Positions 34,458 to 42,583 of a stretch of DNA of 64,000 bases are shown piece by piece. The notes beneath the pieces were generated by a model. That model worked only from the letters and a program-made list of their open reading frames with translations. It had not been told where the DNA came from and did no database searches. The position numbers and the translations under genes are program-made. This DNA comes from Hyphomonadaceae bacterium BRH_c29 (lineage in GTDB: Bacteria; Pseudomonadota; Alphaproteobacteria; Caulobacterales; Hyphomonadaceae): positions 1 to 64,000 of the forward strand of contig LADW01000057.1 in assembly GCA_000961695.1 (NCBI GenBank), given 5' to 3'. The stretch's first letter is position 1, and each line of letters begins with the position of its first letter.

Positions 34458-35399
34458 ATGTCTGACCCTAGCTTCGAGCGGATCGCCATTATTGGCGCTG
34501 GCCTTATCGGTTCTTCGATCGCGCGGGCCGCAAAGGCCTATGGCGCGGCAGGGTCGATTTCGCTCTACGACGTCAGCGATGATGTACGCGCACGCGCTGC
34601 CGGGCTGGGCCTTGGCGAAGTCGCCGGCACGCTGGCCGATGCCGTGAAGGACGCCGATTGCGTGATCCTGTGTGTGCCTGTGGGCGCGCTGGAGGCCGTG
34701 TCAAAAGCCGCTGTGCCGCACATGAAAGCGGGCGCCGTGCTCACCGATGTCGGCTCTGTGAAGAAGCAGGCGGCTGACGCGCTGGCCTCCGCCGATGATG
34801 GCCGGGTCCATATCATTCCGGGCCACCCGATTGCGGGCACGGAACAATCCGGGCCGGAAGCCGGCTTCCCGACCCTGTTCCGCGATGCCTGGTACATCCT
34901 CACCCCGCAGGACGGAAAGGGCGAGGATTATGCCGAAGCCGTGCAGCGCCTGACGGAATTCTGGGCTGCGCTCGGCTCGAAGGTCGAGACGATGGACCCC
35001 GGCCGGCATGACCGCGTGCTGGCCATTACCTCGCACCTGCCGCACCTGATCGCCTTCAACATCGTCGCGACCGCGTTCGATATGGAGACGGTGGAGCAGG
35101 GTGAAGTGGTGAAATTCTCCGCCGGTGGCTTCCGGGACTTCACGCGCATCGCGGCGTCTGACCCGGTCATGTGGCGCGATGTGTTCCTGAATAACAAGGA
35201 AGCCGTGCTGGAATGCCTTGGCCGCTTCTCCGAAGACCTCGCCGCCTTGCAACGCGCGATCCGCTGGGGCGATGGGGATTACCTGATGCAGGAATTCACC
35301 CGTGCCCGGACCATCCGCAAGGCCGTGATCGATGCCGGACAGGATTCGGGCGCGGTGAACTTCGGCCGGAACCAGAACGGAACCAAGGGGGCGCCATGA
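34458..35399 (+). CDS. Prephenate/arogenate dehydrogenase family protein (TyrA/TyrC type)
   Basis: 313 residues. NAD(P)-binding IAIIGAGLIGSSIARA, then DVGSVKK, HPIAGTEQSGPEAG with the catalytic His region, and LTSHLPHLIAF-like ITSHLPHLIAF in the helical domain. It oxidatively decarboxylates prephenate or arogenate in tyrosine synthesis. In this order it is often called cyclohexadienyl dehydrogenase TyrC. It overlaps the DUF2164 gene by 4 bases. Confidence 0.93.
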   Translation: MSDPSFERIAIIGAGLIGSSIARAAKAYGAAGSISLYDVSDDVRARAAGLGLGEVAGTLADAVKDADCVILCVPVGALEAVSKAAVPHMKAGAVLTDVGSVKKQAADALASADDGRVHIIPGHPIAGTEQSGPEAGFPTLFRDAWYILTPQDGKGEDYAEAVQRLTEFWAALGSKVETMDPGRHDRVLAITSHLPHLIAFNIVATAFDMETVEQGEVVKFSAGGFRDFTRIAASDPVMWRDVFLNNKEAVLECLGRFSEDLAALQRAIRWGDGDYLMQEFTRARTIRKAVIDAGQDSGAVNFGRNQNGTKGAP

Positions 35400-35635
35400 A
35401 ACCGCTGACCCTCTCGGACGAAAGGCGGGAAGCGCTGGCGGCGCGTCTGGGCCGCCTGTTCGCGGAACAGTTCGACGAGGACCTCAGCGGCTTTCGCGCC
35501 GAAGCGATCATAGATCTGATGCTGAAAGAGCTAGGGCCGGTCGTCTATAATCAGGCTGTGGAAGATGTCCGCGCGCATATGCAGGGCAAGCTGGATGACC
35601 TGTCGGGCGAAGTCTGGGTCGACGGCGGCGTCTGA
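35396..35635 (+). CDS. DUF2164 family small protein
   Basis: 79 residues from the ATG overlapping the dehydrogenase stop. DLMLKELGPVVYNQAVEDVRAHM matches DUF2164. Soluble, helical; function unknown. Translational coupling to the dehydrogenase gene suggests co-expression only. Confidence 0.85.
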   Translation: MKPLTLSDERREALAARLGRLFAEQFDEDLSGFRAEAIIDLMLKELGPVVYNQAVEDVRAHMQGKLDDLSGEVWVDGGV

Positions 35636-35701
35636 GCTGCCTCACGAAACCTCACGGGAATTTGTGTCGCACCGCCGCCGCACGGCGGCTAGGGAAGGGA
35701 C

Positions 35702-36238
35702 ATGACACAGACCAAGCACATCGTCTCCCGCCGCGGCCTCCTGTTCGCAGGGGCAGCCTCTCTTGCCATTGCCGCCTGTTCGGGCGGCACGCACACGGCG
35801 AATGCCGAAACCGACGCGAAGACCAAAGGCAGTGATCCCTATGCGGGTGACGAGTGGCGCGCGCTGACTGAGGCGCAGTGGAAAGAGCGGCTGAGCCCGG
35901 CGGCCTTTGCCGTGCTGCGCGAGGAAGACACCGAGCGCGCCTTCAGCTCGCCGTTGGAGCATGAAAAGCGTGAGGGAACCTATCATTGCACCGGGTGTGA
36001 TCTGCCGCTGTTCTCATCGGCAACGAAATTCAACTCCGGCACCGGCTGGCCGAGTTTCTATGATGTCCTGCCGGGCGCCATCGGCACCAGCCTGGACAAG
36101 AAGCTGTTCTATACGCGCACGGAATATCACTGCGCGCGCTGCCTCGGCCATCAGGGGCACGTCTTCAATGACGGGCCTGCGCCGACCGGTCAGCGCTGGT
36201 GCAATAATGGCGTCGCGCTGACCTTCCGGCCTGCCTGA
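35702..36238 (+). CDS. msrB: Exported peptide-methionine (R)-S-oxide reductase
   Basis: 178 residues. The N-terminus has a twin-arginine motif (SRRGLLFAGA) and a lipobox-like AIAACS, so it is probably Tat-exported and perhaps lipidated. MsrB domain: zinc pairs CTGC and CARC, SGTGWPSFY, GHVFNDGPAPTGQRW, and catalytic Cys in WCNNGVALTF. It repairs oxidised methionine in envelope proteins. Convergent with the M23 gene, 3 bases between stops. Confidence 0.92.
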   Translation: MTQTKHIVSRRGLLFAGAASLAIAACSGGTHTANAETDAKTKGSDPYAGDEWRALTEAQWKERLSPAAFAVLREEDTERAFSSPLEHEKREGTYHCTGCDLPLFSSATKFNSGTGWPSFYDVLPGAIGTSLDKKLFYTRTEYHCARCLGHQGHVFNDGPAPTGQRWCNNGVALTFRPA

Positions 36239-36241
36239 TCC

Positions 36242-37468
36242 CTATTCGACGATTTCCGTCCCTGGGGGGATGACGAAGGCCGGAACGGAGGCGACGGCAA
36301 AGTCACCCTCCTCGATCACTTCACCAGGGCCATTCTCACGCCGCTCATAGGCGGTGACCAGTGATGTATAGGGCGGGACATAATCCCAGCCGCCATTGCC
36401 ATTGTTCTGCGTGATCTCGAAATGAAGGTGCAGCACTGTTGGTGTGCCGCCGAAATCGTTCGAGACATAGCCGATCGTGTCACCAGCCTTCACCGTGTCA
36501 CCGATCTTCACGGACAGCTTCGCCATATTCAGATGGAGATATTTGTAGACCCGTCCGCCCGAGCGCAGGTTTACGCTGTAGGAGCCGACATTGGAAATGA
36601 CGCCGTCTTCCACCGCGACAACTTCATTGGCCATGCGGTCTGCCGCGGTGGTCGAGCGTTCGGACTTGCAGCTGGCGGACGTGCCGACGCGGATGTCCTG
36701 GCCCTGGTGGATCTTGTTGACCGGGCAATAGATAGAGCCGCGATTGGCCGAGCGGGTTTCGCAGAAATTGTCCCGCCACGGATATTCGAAATTGCGTGTG
36801 TCGCATTGGTCGCCGCCGACCATGCCGCCACCGAAGGTGAAGACCATGGACTGGAGATAGGCGGGTGAGGACTTGATCGGGAAGACCATGTCCGGAGCAA
36901 ACACCATTGTGTCCTCCGTGCCTTCGCCTGTGCCGGGCAGAAGGGCGCCGGGTGGGTAGTAAGCAAAGGCTGGCTCGACCGGGGCTGGCGGTTCCGGATC
37001 GACGGTCACGTCTGGTACATCGACAGGGGGCGTTGTGTCCGTGTCGGCCGTGTCAGTCGGCGTATCGGTGTCAGGCGTGGCGTCGGTATCGGTGCTTGCG
37101 TCTGTGCCTGGATCTGTGTCGGGAAGCGTATCGGTGCCGGTATCGGGCGTCGCATCGACTTCCGTGTCTGTATCCGTGGCGCCGGGTGCATCCGGCGTGG
37201 TGTCGGTGTCACCTGTATCGGTATCGGCGGGGCCTGTATCCGGCGTGCCCGTGTCCGGACTGGTATCGCCTGTCTGGTCGCCCGTTCCATATGGATCGAC
37301 AACGGGCGCGGAGGGCGGCGGCGGGCCGGGCGCACCGGGCGGAATGGCTGGGCCTGCATCGGGCTTCACTGGCGGCGGGCCACCGTCACCCGGAAAGCGG
37401 ACGAAGTCACAGGCCGTCAGGCTGAGCAGGGCGGCGGCAAGCAGGAGGGAACGTGAACCCGTCATCAT
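36242..37468 (-). CDS. M23 peptidase lipoprotein with long Asp/Thr/Pro-rich linker
   Basis: 408 residues from the first of two tandem ATGs (37468 or 37465), which overlaps the upstream stop. Lipobox SLTACD (Cys 20), a Pro-rich stretch, then about 100 residues of Asp/Thr/Pro-rich sequence with recurring TDTD and PDT units (about 60-165), and a LytM domain (about 230-395). Zinc ligands are intact: HQGQD and HLHFEI with YLHL between, so it should be an active endopeptidase. The linker may span the periplasm or wall. Last gene of a four-gene operon. Confidence 0.9.
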   Translation of the reverse strand: MMTGSRSLLLAAALLSLTACDFVRFPGDGGPPPVKPDAGPAIPPGAPGPPPPSAPVVDPYGTGDQTGDTSPDTGTPDTGPADTDTGDTDTTPDAPGATDTDTEVDATPDTGTDTLPDTDPGTDASTDTDATPDTDTPTDTADTDTTPPVDVPDVTVDPEPPAPVEPAFAYYPPGALLPGTGEGTEDTMVFAPDMVFPIKSSPAYLQSMVFTFGGGMVGGDQCDTRNFEYPWRDNFCETRSANRGSIYCPVNKIHQGQDIRVGTSASCKSERSTTAADRMANEVVAVEDGVISNVGSYSVNLRSGGRVYKYLHLNMAKLSVKIGDTVKAGDTIGYVSNDFGGTPTVLHLHFEITQNNGNGGWDYVPPYTSLVTAYERRENGPGEVIEEGDFAVASVPAFVIPPGTEIVE

Positions 37469-38130
37469 CAGCGCGACCTCACGGCCACGAGCGAATCGGC
37501 GATGGACAGCGCGTCCGCTTCGCTGATGCAGTTGGCATTCTCGCCTTCGGCATGGGTGCACTCGAATTCAATCAGATAGTCGGCGCCATATTTGGTGAAG
37601 GAAACCTGCGCGCCGCTCATCGTGGAGATGAAGCGGGCCGGTGTTTCCATCGTGCCGGGGGCGCGCTCGCCGATCACTTCGTTCGTGCCGTTGACGACGA
37701 TGTTGTAGTCAGTTCCCGGATAGAAGGCGAAATAGCCGTCTGACAGGGACTGGAACTTCACGCTTGATTCGGCGCCCTGCGGCAGCACGATACCGGACGG
37801 CAACATCACCGGAACCGGCGGCGCGTCACCTCCGGCGGCGACCGAGAAATTGCCGGCGCCATCTTCGCTGGAATTCGAGGCGACATCAGCGCGGGCGGCG
37901 CTCCAGTCAATCGTTGCGGTTTCCGACATGGCCTGAGTGTAGACCGGCGTGTCATCGGCGGCGGCGGGCTGGGCGGTGTCAGTGCCGGTCTCGTCTGCCG
38001 GCGCTGTTTCTTCCGGCGCGGAGATGTCGCTGGCCGGTTCGTCGCCCATGCCGCGGATGAACTTGTCACAGCCGGCAAGCCCGAGAAGGGCGCAGGCAGG
38101 CACCAAAGCGAGATATATCGGCTTTCTCAT
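37468..38130 (-). CDS. Predicted lipoprotein of unknown function
   Basis: 220 residues from the ATG at 38130, which has AAGGA nine bases upstream; the alternative ATG at 38139 is too close to it. The lipobox LAGCDK is followed by a Glu/Asp/Ala-rich spacer (about 28-65) and a globular C-terminal region (about 90-220). Two Cys (ECTHAEGENANC) near the end may form a disulfide. No family recognised. The ORF track fuses it to an upstream frame. It overlaps the M23 gene start. Confidence 0.82.
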   Translation of the reverse strand: MRKPIYLALVPACALLGLAGCDKFIRGMGDEPASDISAPEETAPADETGTDTAQPAAADDTPVYTQAMSETATIDWSAARADVASNSSEDGAGNFSVAAGGDAPPVPVMLPSGIVLPQGAESSVKFQSLSDGYFAFYPGTDYNIVVNGTNEVIGERAPGTMETPARFISTMSGAQVSFTKYGADYLIEFECTHAEGENANCISEADALSIADSLVAVRSR

Positions 38131-38135
38131 GGCAA

Positions 38136-38720
38136 TCATTCCTTTCCGGGTTGAGCCACATAATCCGGATCTGCATAGGCGACGCTGTTGACCTGCAGGA
38201 TCCGGCTCTGAATATCGTTGATAGTTGCGCGTGTCGGCTCCAGGCCCGGCGGGAGCTGGTAGGCCAGCTTGATCTCCCCCGAATAGCTGGCGCCCACGAG
38301 AGCGAAATCCGCCAAAACCGGATAGCGCGCCTGGAGATTGGCCCAGGCGGTTTCCGCAACAGCCGGATCGCGCTTGTAATTGCGGGAAATGACGTCGATC
38401 TCGGGCTCGCCCTTGATCCGTACGATGAATACGACCTCCGTGCCCGCCGTATTGACCTGCGCAAGTTTGATCCCTGCGGGGGCGCGCGTTTCGGCAGAGG
38501 CTGGCAATTCGGCAGGCCGGACCATGGGAAAGGCGTCGCCCGGATGGGGGCGGGGCGCAGGCGTCCCCGGCTGCGGTTCCGTCTGTGAGACACCTGCCTG
38601 TTGCGGCGCCGGGGCGTCTGGTCCATTCATCACGAACAGTCCGGTTGCCCCCGCCAGCACGGCAAGGCCTGCCAGCCCCAGCGGACCACCCAGGTGGAGG
38701 GGGGGATTGTCGCCACTCAT
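38136..38720 (-). CDS. Single-pass membrane protein of unknown function
   Basis: 194 residues. One membrane segment (about 12-32, LGLAGLAVLAGATGLFV), a Pro-rich spacer (35-75), and a predicted periplasmic alpha/beta domain (about 80-190). No family recognised. It begins directly after the subtilase stop (TGA then ATG) and ends just before the lipoprotein start, so the four genes are one translationally coupled operon. Confidence 0.82.
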   Translation of the reverse strand: MSGDNPPLHLGGPLGLAGLAVLAGATGLFVMNGPDAPAPQQAGVSQTEPQPGTPAPRPHPGDAFPMVRPAELPASAETRAPAGIKLAQVNTAGTEVVFIVRIKGEPEIDVISRNYKRDPAVAETAWANLQARYPVLADFALVGASYSGEIKLAYQLPPGLEPTRATINDIQSRILQVNSVAYADPDYVAQPGKE

Positions 38721-41081
38721 TCAGTCGCCACCGCCTCCCGCGCGGCCGAGTTCCGGCACGTTCGCAAGATTCAGGATGCGTCCACCGCAGGGTCGGCGGC
38801 ACATGCCATTGGAGCCTGGGATCGGCGTTGTATCCGGATATTCGGAGCAGAGGCCCGAACACTGCATATCCGAACGCGGATCAGAGGCGGCCAGCAGCTC
38901 AGCCACAAGCTCGTCCGATGACGCTTCCGGCTGGCGTGCCTTCAGCAGGGCGAGCGCAGCCGAGACGTGCGGTGCGGCCATCGAAGTGCCTTGCTCGTAG
39001 GCGTAGAAGCAATCGGCCACGGCTTCGCCGGTCACCGGATCATAGCAATCGGTGGAGGCCTTGGTGGACAGGATGCCGTCAGGCCGGGAGTCGTGATTGT
39101 CATCGCGGGCCATTTCCCCGCCGGGGGCGAGAATGTCGACGCCGTCGCCGAAATTCGAATAGGCCGTGATCTCACCCAGCGCGTTGCCTGCCGCGACGGA
39201 GATGACATTGTCACAGCCGCCGGGGGCGTAATAGGCCGTGTCGATACGGGCATTGCCGGCAGCAGACACGACGACGGCGCCGCGCTCGGTGACCGAGTCG
39301 ATGGCATCCTGCAGCGAGGCTGGGCAGTATTCGAACAGGCCGATCGACAGGTTGATGATGTCGGCCGGATTGTCATTCCACACTTCGCTGCCGTCTGCGC
39401 CTTCAGCCGGAATGAGGCCGGCGGCCCAGCGGATGGCATCGTTGATGTCCGACAGGCGTCCGCCGCATTTTCCGAGGGCGCGAACCGGAACGATCTTCAC
39501 GTTCCAGGCCCCACCGGCGACGCCGGCGCCATTATTGGAGGCCGCTGCGCCAATCGTGCCGGCGACATGTGTTCCGTGGAAGGAGTCAGCAGAGCCGGGC
39601 ACGGCGGCATTGCAGAGGTCGCCCGGATCGTTCGGATCGGAATCGCGTCCATCGCCGTCATTGCCCATGCGCGGGTCGGAGACCATGTCCCAGCCGGGGG
39701 CGATGTTCGGCGAGCCGACAATGTCCGGATGGTTCATTTGCAGGCCGGTATCGACCACGGCGACCACGACAGACGACGAGCCTTCAATGCCCTGGCGGGT
39801 CCAGAAATCCTGGAAACCGGCGCCGCCAAGCGACTGGCCTTCACCAGAGCCGTTCGGCATCATGTCCCATTGCAGTGCCCAGAGCGGATCGTTCGGCGTC
39901 ACCGCGATCTTTGCGGGCGGTGTGCTGGTTGCGGTTGTGCCGGTGGAAGGTGTTCCGGTTCCCGGCGTCACACCGGAGGAGGTTGACGGGGAATCCTTGG
40001 GCGGACGGCGCACGAACTGGTTGTCGAAGATAAAGTCCTTCTCGACATATTCGAACTGGCCGGAGGCGCGAAGGTCTTCCACGAAACAATTGGTGGCCAG
40101 GACCGGGTCGGCTTCGATAGCGGCCAGATCGTTTGTGTCCGGACAGCCTTTGCCGTCATCGAAAGCAAGATAGCTGAGCGTCGGGTCACTGGCATCTTCC
40201 GGCGAGAACAGGGTCGGGCTGGCGCCTTCGACCTGGATGACCATCTGGCCTTCGCGCGACAGCGTGACCTCTGCATTCATCTTGTACTTGGCCAGCGTGT
40301 CCAGCATTACGGAATTGGCGTCGCGCTGGGCCTCGATGGCATCGCGCGAAACGACAGACCGCCTGGCGATCTTGCGTGCGGCCTGTTGTTCCAGGACCGG
40401 CGCGCCCTCAAGCGAGCGCGGTTTGATCGAGCGCGAGACTGGCGCGGAGGAAGAGGGCGCGGAGGGAGCGGGTGCGGGCGCCGGGACCGCCTGATCGGCC
40501 GCCTTGGTGCGCAGGCTGCGGGTTGCGGCATCGAAATCGGCCATCGATTTCTCGCGGGCCTTCGGATCGAGCTTCACGCGCGGGGCAATGCCGGCTTCGG
40601 TGCGGAAGACCTGTAGCGAACGGGTTGATGGCGCGCGGGCGCGGGCGCTGTCATCCGCCGGGGGCGGGGCGGGCGCAGCAGCAGGCGCTTCCTCGGCCAT
40701 GACTTCTGCGAGCATGCCTTCGTCTTCAAGGTAGAGATCGCCGTCTTCGATCTCGGCCATGGCTTCGGCAGGGGCGATGTCGGCGGGTTTGGCAACGACG
40801 GACAGGAGGGCGAAGGCGGGCTTGTCGGTCGGTCGGCCCGTAATGTCGCTGACGACCTTGCCGGCAATTGCGCGGGCCTCAATCGGTACGGACCGCATCG
40901 GATCGGGCATTTCGGCCTTGTCGACCACCGTCTCACCGGAGATCTGCTTGATCGAGGCCTCGGCGATTTCGCGGGCACGCTCCAGCCGCTCGCCCTGGCG
41001 GTCGCAGGCCGTGACGAGCAGAAGGCTTGTCAGCGCGACCCCTAAGAGGAGACGGGCGGTTTTTGTGGACTGGTTCGACAT
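38721..41081 (-). CDS. Subtilisin-like (S8) serine protease lipoprotein
   Basis: 786 residues from the ATG at 41081 (GGGGA upstream). Lipobox LLVTACDR, then a long N-terminal region (about 30-430) rich in Ala, Pro and charged residues. The peptidase domain has the triad Asp in AVVDTG (about 444), His in GTHVAGTIG (about 502) and Ser in GTSMAAPHVSAAL (about 698). The N-terminal region may include a prodomain. It heads a four-gene envelope operon; a surface or periplasmic protease is likely. Substrate unknown. Confidence 0.92.
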   Translation of the reverse strand: MSNQSTKTARLLLGVALTSLLLVTACDRQGERLERAREIAEASIKQISGETVVDKAEMPDPMRSVPIEARAIAGKVVSDITGRPTDKPAFALLSVVAKPADIAPAEAMAEIEDGDLYLEDEGMLAEVMAEEAPAAAPAPPPADDSARARAPSTRSLQVFRTEAGIAPRVKLDPKAREKSMADFDAATRSLRTKAADQAVPAPAPAPSAPSSSAPVSRSIKPRSLEGAPVLEQQAARKIARRSVVSRDAIEAQRDANSVMLDTLAKYKMNAEVTLSREGQMVIQVEGASPTLFSPEDASDPTLSYLAFDDGKGCPDTNDLAAIEADPVLATNCFVEDLRASGQFEYVEKDFIFDNQFVRRPPKDSPSTSSGVTPGTGTPSTGTTATSTPPAKIAVTPNDPLWALQWDMMPNGSGEGQSLGGAGFQDFWTRQGIEGSSSVVVAVVDTGLQMNHPDIVGSPNIAPGWDMVSDPRMGNDGDGRDSDPNDPGDLCNAAVPGSADSFHGTHVAGTIGAAASNNGAGVAGGAWNVKIVPVRALGKCGGRLSDINDAIRWAAGLIPAEGADGSEVWNDNPADIINLSIGLFEYCPASLQDAIDSVTERGAVVVSAAGNARIDTAYYAPGGCDNVISVAAGNALGEITAYSNFGDGVDILAPGGEMARDDNHDSRPDGILSTKASTDCYDPVTGEAVADCFYAYEQGTSMAAPHVSAALALLKARQPEASSDELVAELLAASDPRSDMQCSGLCSEYPDTTPIPGSNGMCRRPCGGRILNLANVPELGRAGGGGD

Positions 41082-41305
41082 GAGAACATTCCCCGTGAGT
41101 TTCCCAAACACTATGCCCGCCTGCCTAGATTAACCCTATGGAAAGATTATGACGGCGTTGCCTTTCTGTCCAATGCTAAGGCCGTGCGTTGGCGAAGGAA
41201 TGTGAGCGATTGCGCGTCTCGTGTCCCGCGCCTGACGCAAGGGGAGCATTCCAAAAGACCTTTATCATGGCTGGACAAGCAAAGGGACGCGGCGGAATAA
41301 GGGAC

Positions 41306-42583
41306 ATGAGCGAGGGCCTCAAGTTGCCACCAGATCAATCGCGCCCGGATCGTCGCGGCGCGTTTTTCCTTTTATTTTTCTGCCTGATGGCCATCGGCGC
41401 CGGCAATACGATGCTGATTGCGGCAGTTCTGCCGCCGCTGTCGCGTGAGCTGAACCTGCCGGACTGGATGGCGGCCGCAATCTTTGCGTTGTCAGCTTTT
41501 TTCTGGTCGGCGACGTCACCGTTCTGGGGCAAGCAGTCAAACCGGCTCGGTCGCCGGCCTGTCGCCGCGCTCGGTCTGGCGGGTTATGCGGTGTCCATGC
41601 TGTTGCTCTATCTGTCAGGCCTGGCGGCCATGACCGGCATGATGACCAATATATTCCTGATCTTCACGTGCCTTGCCGTGTCTCGGTCCTTTTTCGGTCT
41701 GTTCGGCTCCGGCACGAACCCTGCCGCGCAGGCCTATGTTGCCGACCGGACGAGCCAGGCGGAACGGCGCTCGGAAATTGCTTTCATTTCATCGGGTTTC
41801 AGCGTGGGGACGGTGATTGGTCCGGCCTTTGCCGCCGCCCTTGTTGCCACGGCGGGCCTTCTCAGCCCCTTGCTGGCGACCTCTGTCATCGCCGCGCTCA
41901 TGGCAGCCGCGCTCTGGTTCCTTCTGCCGGAACAGCGCGACCCGATTACGGATGCGACGCATCTGGAAGTGGAGACCAATTCGCGGGGGCTGTGGCACTC
42001 GCGGGATGTGATGCCGTTTCTGGTGTTCGCGGTCTGCCTGTCGCTGGCGACGGGCATCCTGACCCAGGTGTTTGCGTTTGCCGTGATGGACAAGCTGCAG
42101 GTGTCGGGCCGGGATGCGGCGCAATATACCGGCCCGGCGTTCACGGTCGGTGCAATGGCCGTGCTGCTGGCGCAGCTGGTGCTAATTCCGCGGATGAAGC
42201 TGCGCAACAAGACCCTGATGTGGGTCGGCTGCATTCCGCTTCTGTTGGGCGCGCTTCTGATGGTTGTGGCGAAGGATTTCGCCACACTGATCATCGTTCA
42301 GTTTCTGCTGGGCCTTGGTCAGGGCTTCGCCCGGCCGGGCTTTTCAAGCGGCGCCTCGCTTGCGGTTTCCCCGCAACTGCAGGGAAATGTCGCCGGTCTC
42401 GTCATTTCAGCAAACGGGGCCGGCTATATCGTGACGCCCTTCTTCGGCCTGTTCCTGTACCAATATGTCGGCCCCAGCATCCCTTTCCTGGTTGCATCCT
42501 GCCTGCTCGTCTTCATGGGCTTCTACGCATATTTCGCCCTGCGGGACGGGGTTGGCGAGTACGATCCTGAAGAAGAGCTCTGA
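41306..42583 (+). CDS. Major facilitator superfamily transporter
   Basis: 425 residues, twelve predicted membrane helices starting near residue 17. MFS loop motif between helices 2 and 3 reads GKQSNRLGRRPV; the second half has LIPRMKLRNKT. C-terminus is acidic. The start is uncertain: 41306 (MSEGLK) or an upstream ATG at 41267. Efflux of a drug or metabolite is the usual role of this type, but the substrate is unknown. The 224-base gap before it is shared with the subtilase operon promoter. Confidence 0.88.
   Translation: MSEGLKLPPDQSRPDRRGAFFLLFFCLMAIGAGNTMLIAAVLPPLSRELNLPDWMAAAIFALSAFFWSATSPFWGKQSNRLGRRPVAALGLAGYAVSMLLLYLSGLAAMTGMMTNIFLIFTCLAVSRSFFGLFGSGTNPAAQAYVADRTSQAERRSEIAFISSGFSVGTVIGPAFAAALVATAGLLSPLLATSVIAALMAAALWFLLPEQRDPITDATHLEVETNSRGLWHSRDVMPFLVFAVCLSLATGILTQVFAFAVMDKLQVSGRDAAQYTGPAFTVGAMAVLLAQLVLIPRMKLRNKTLMWVGCIPLLLGALLMVVAKDFATLIIVQFLLGLGQGFARPGFSSGASLAVSPQLQGNVAGLVISANGAGYIVTPFFGLFLYQYVGPSIPFLVASCLLVFMGFYAYFALRDGVGEYDPEEEL

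Noticed and set aside
37035-37526. Plus-strand Val/Ser repeat ORF (SVSVS)
   Set aside because: The antisense reading of the Asp/Thr/Pro linker in the M23 gene; no independent support.
37468-38862. 464-codon ORF treated as one gene
   Set aside because: It joins an out-of-frame reading of the upstream 194-residue gene to the real lipoprotein that begins with its own ribosome site and signal near 38130.
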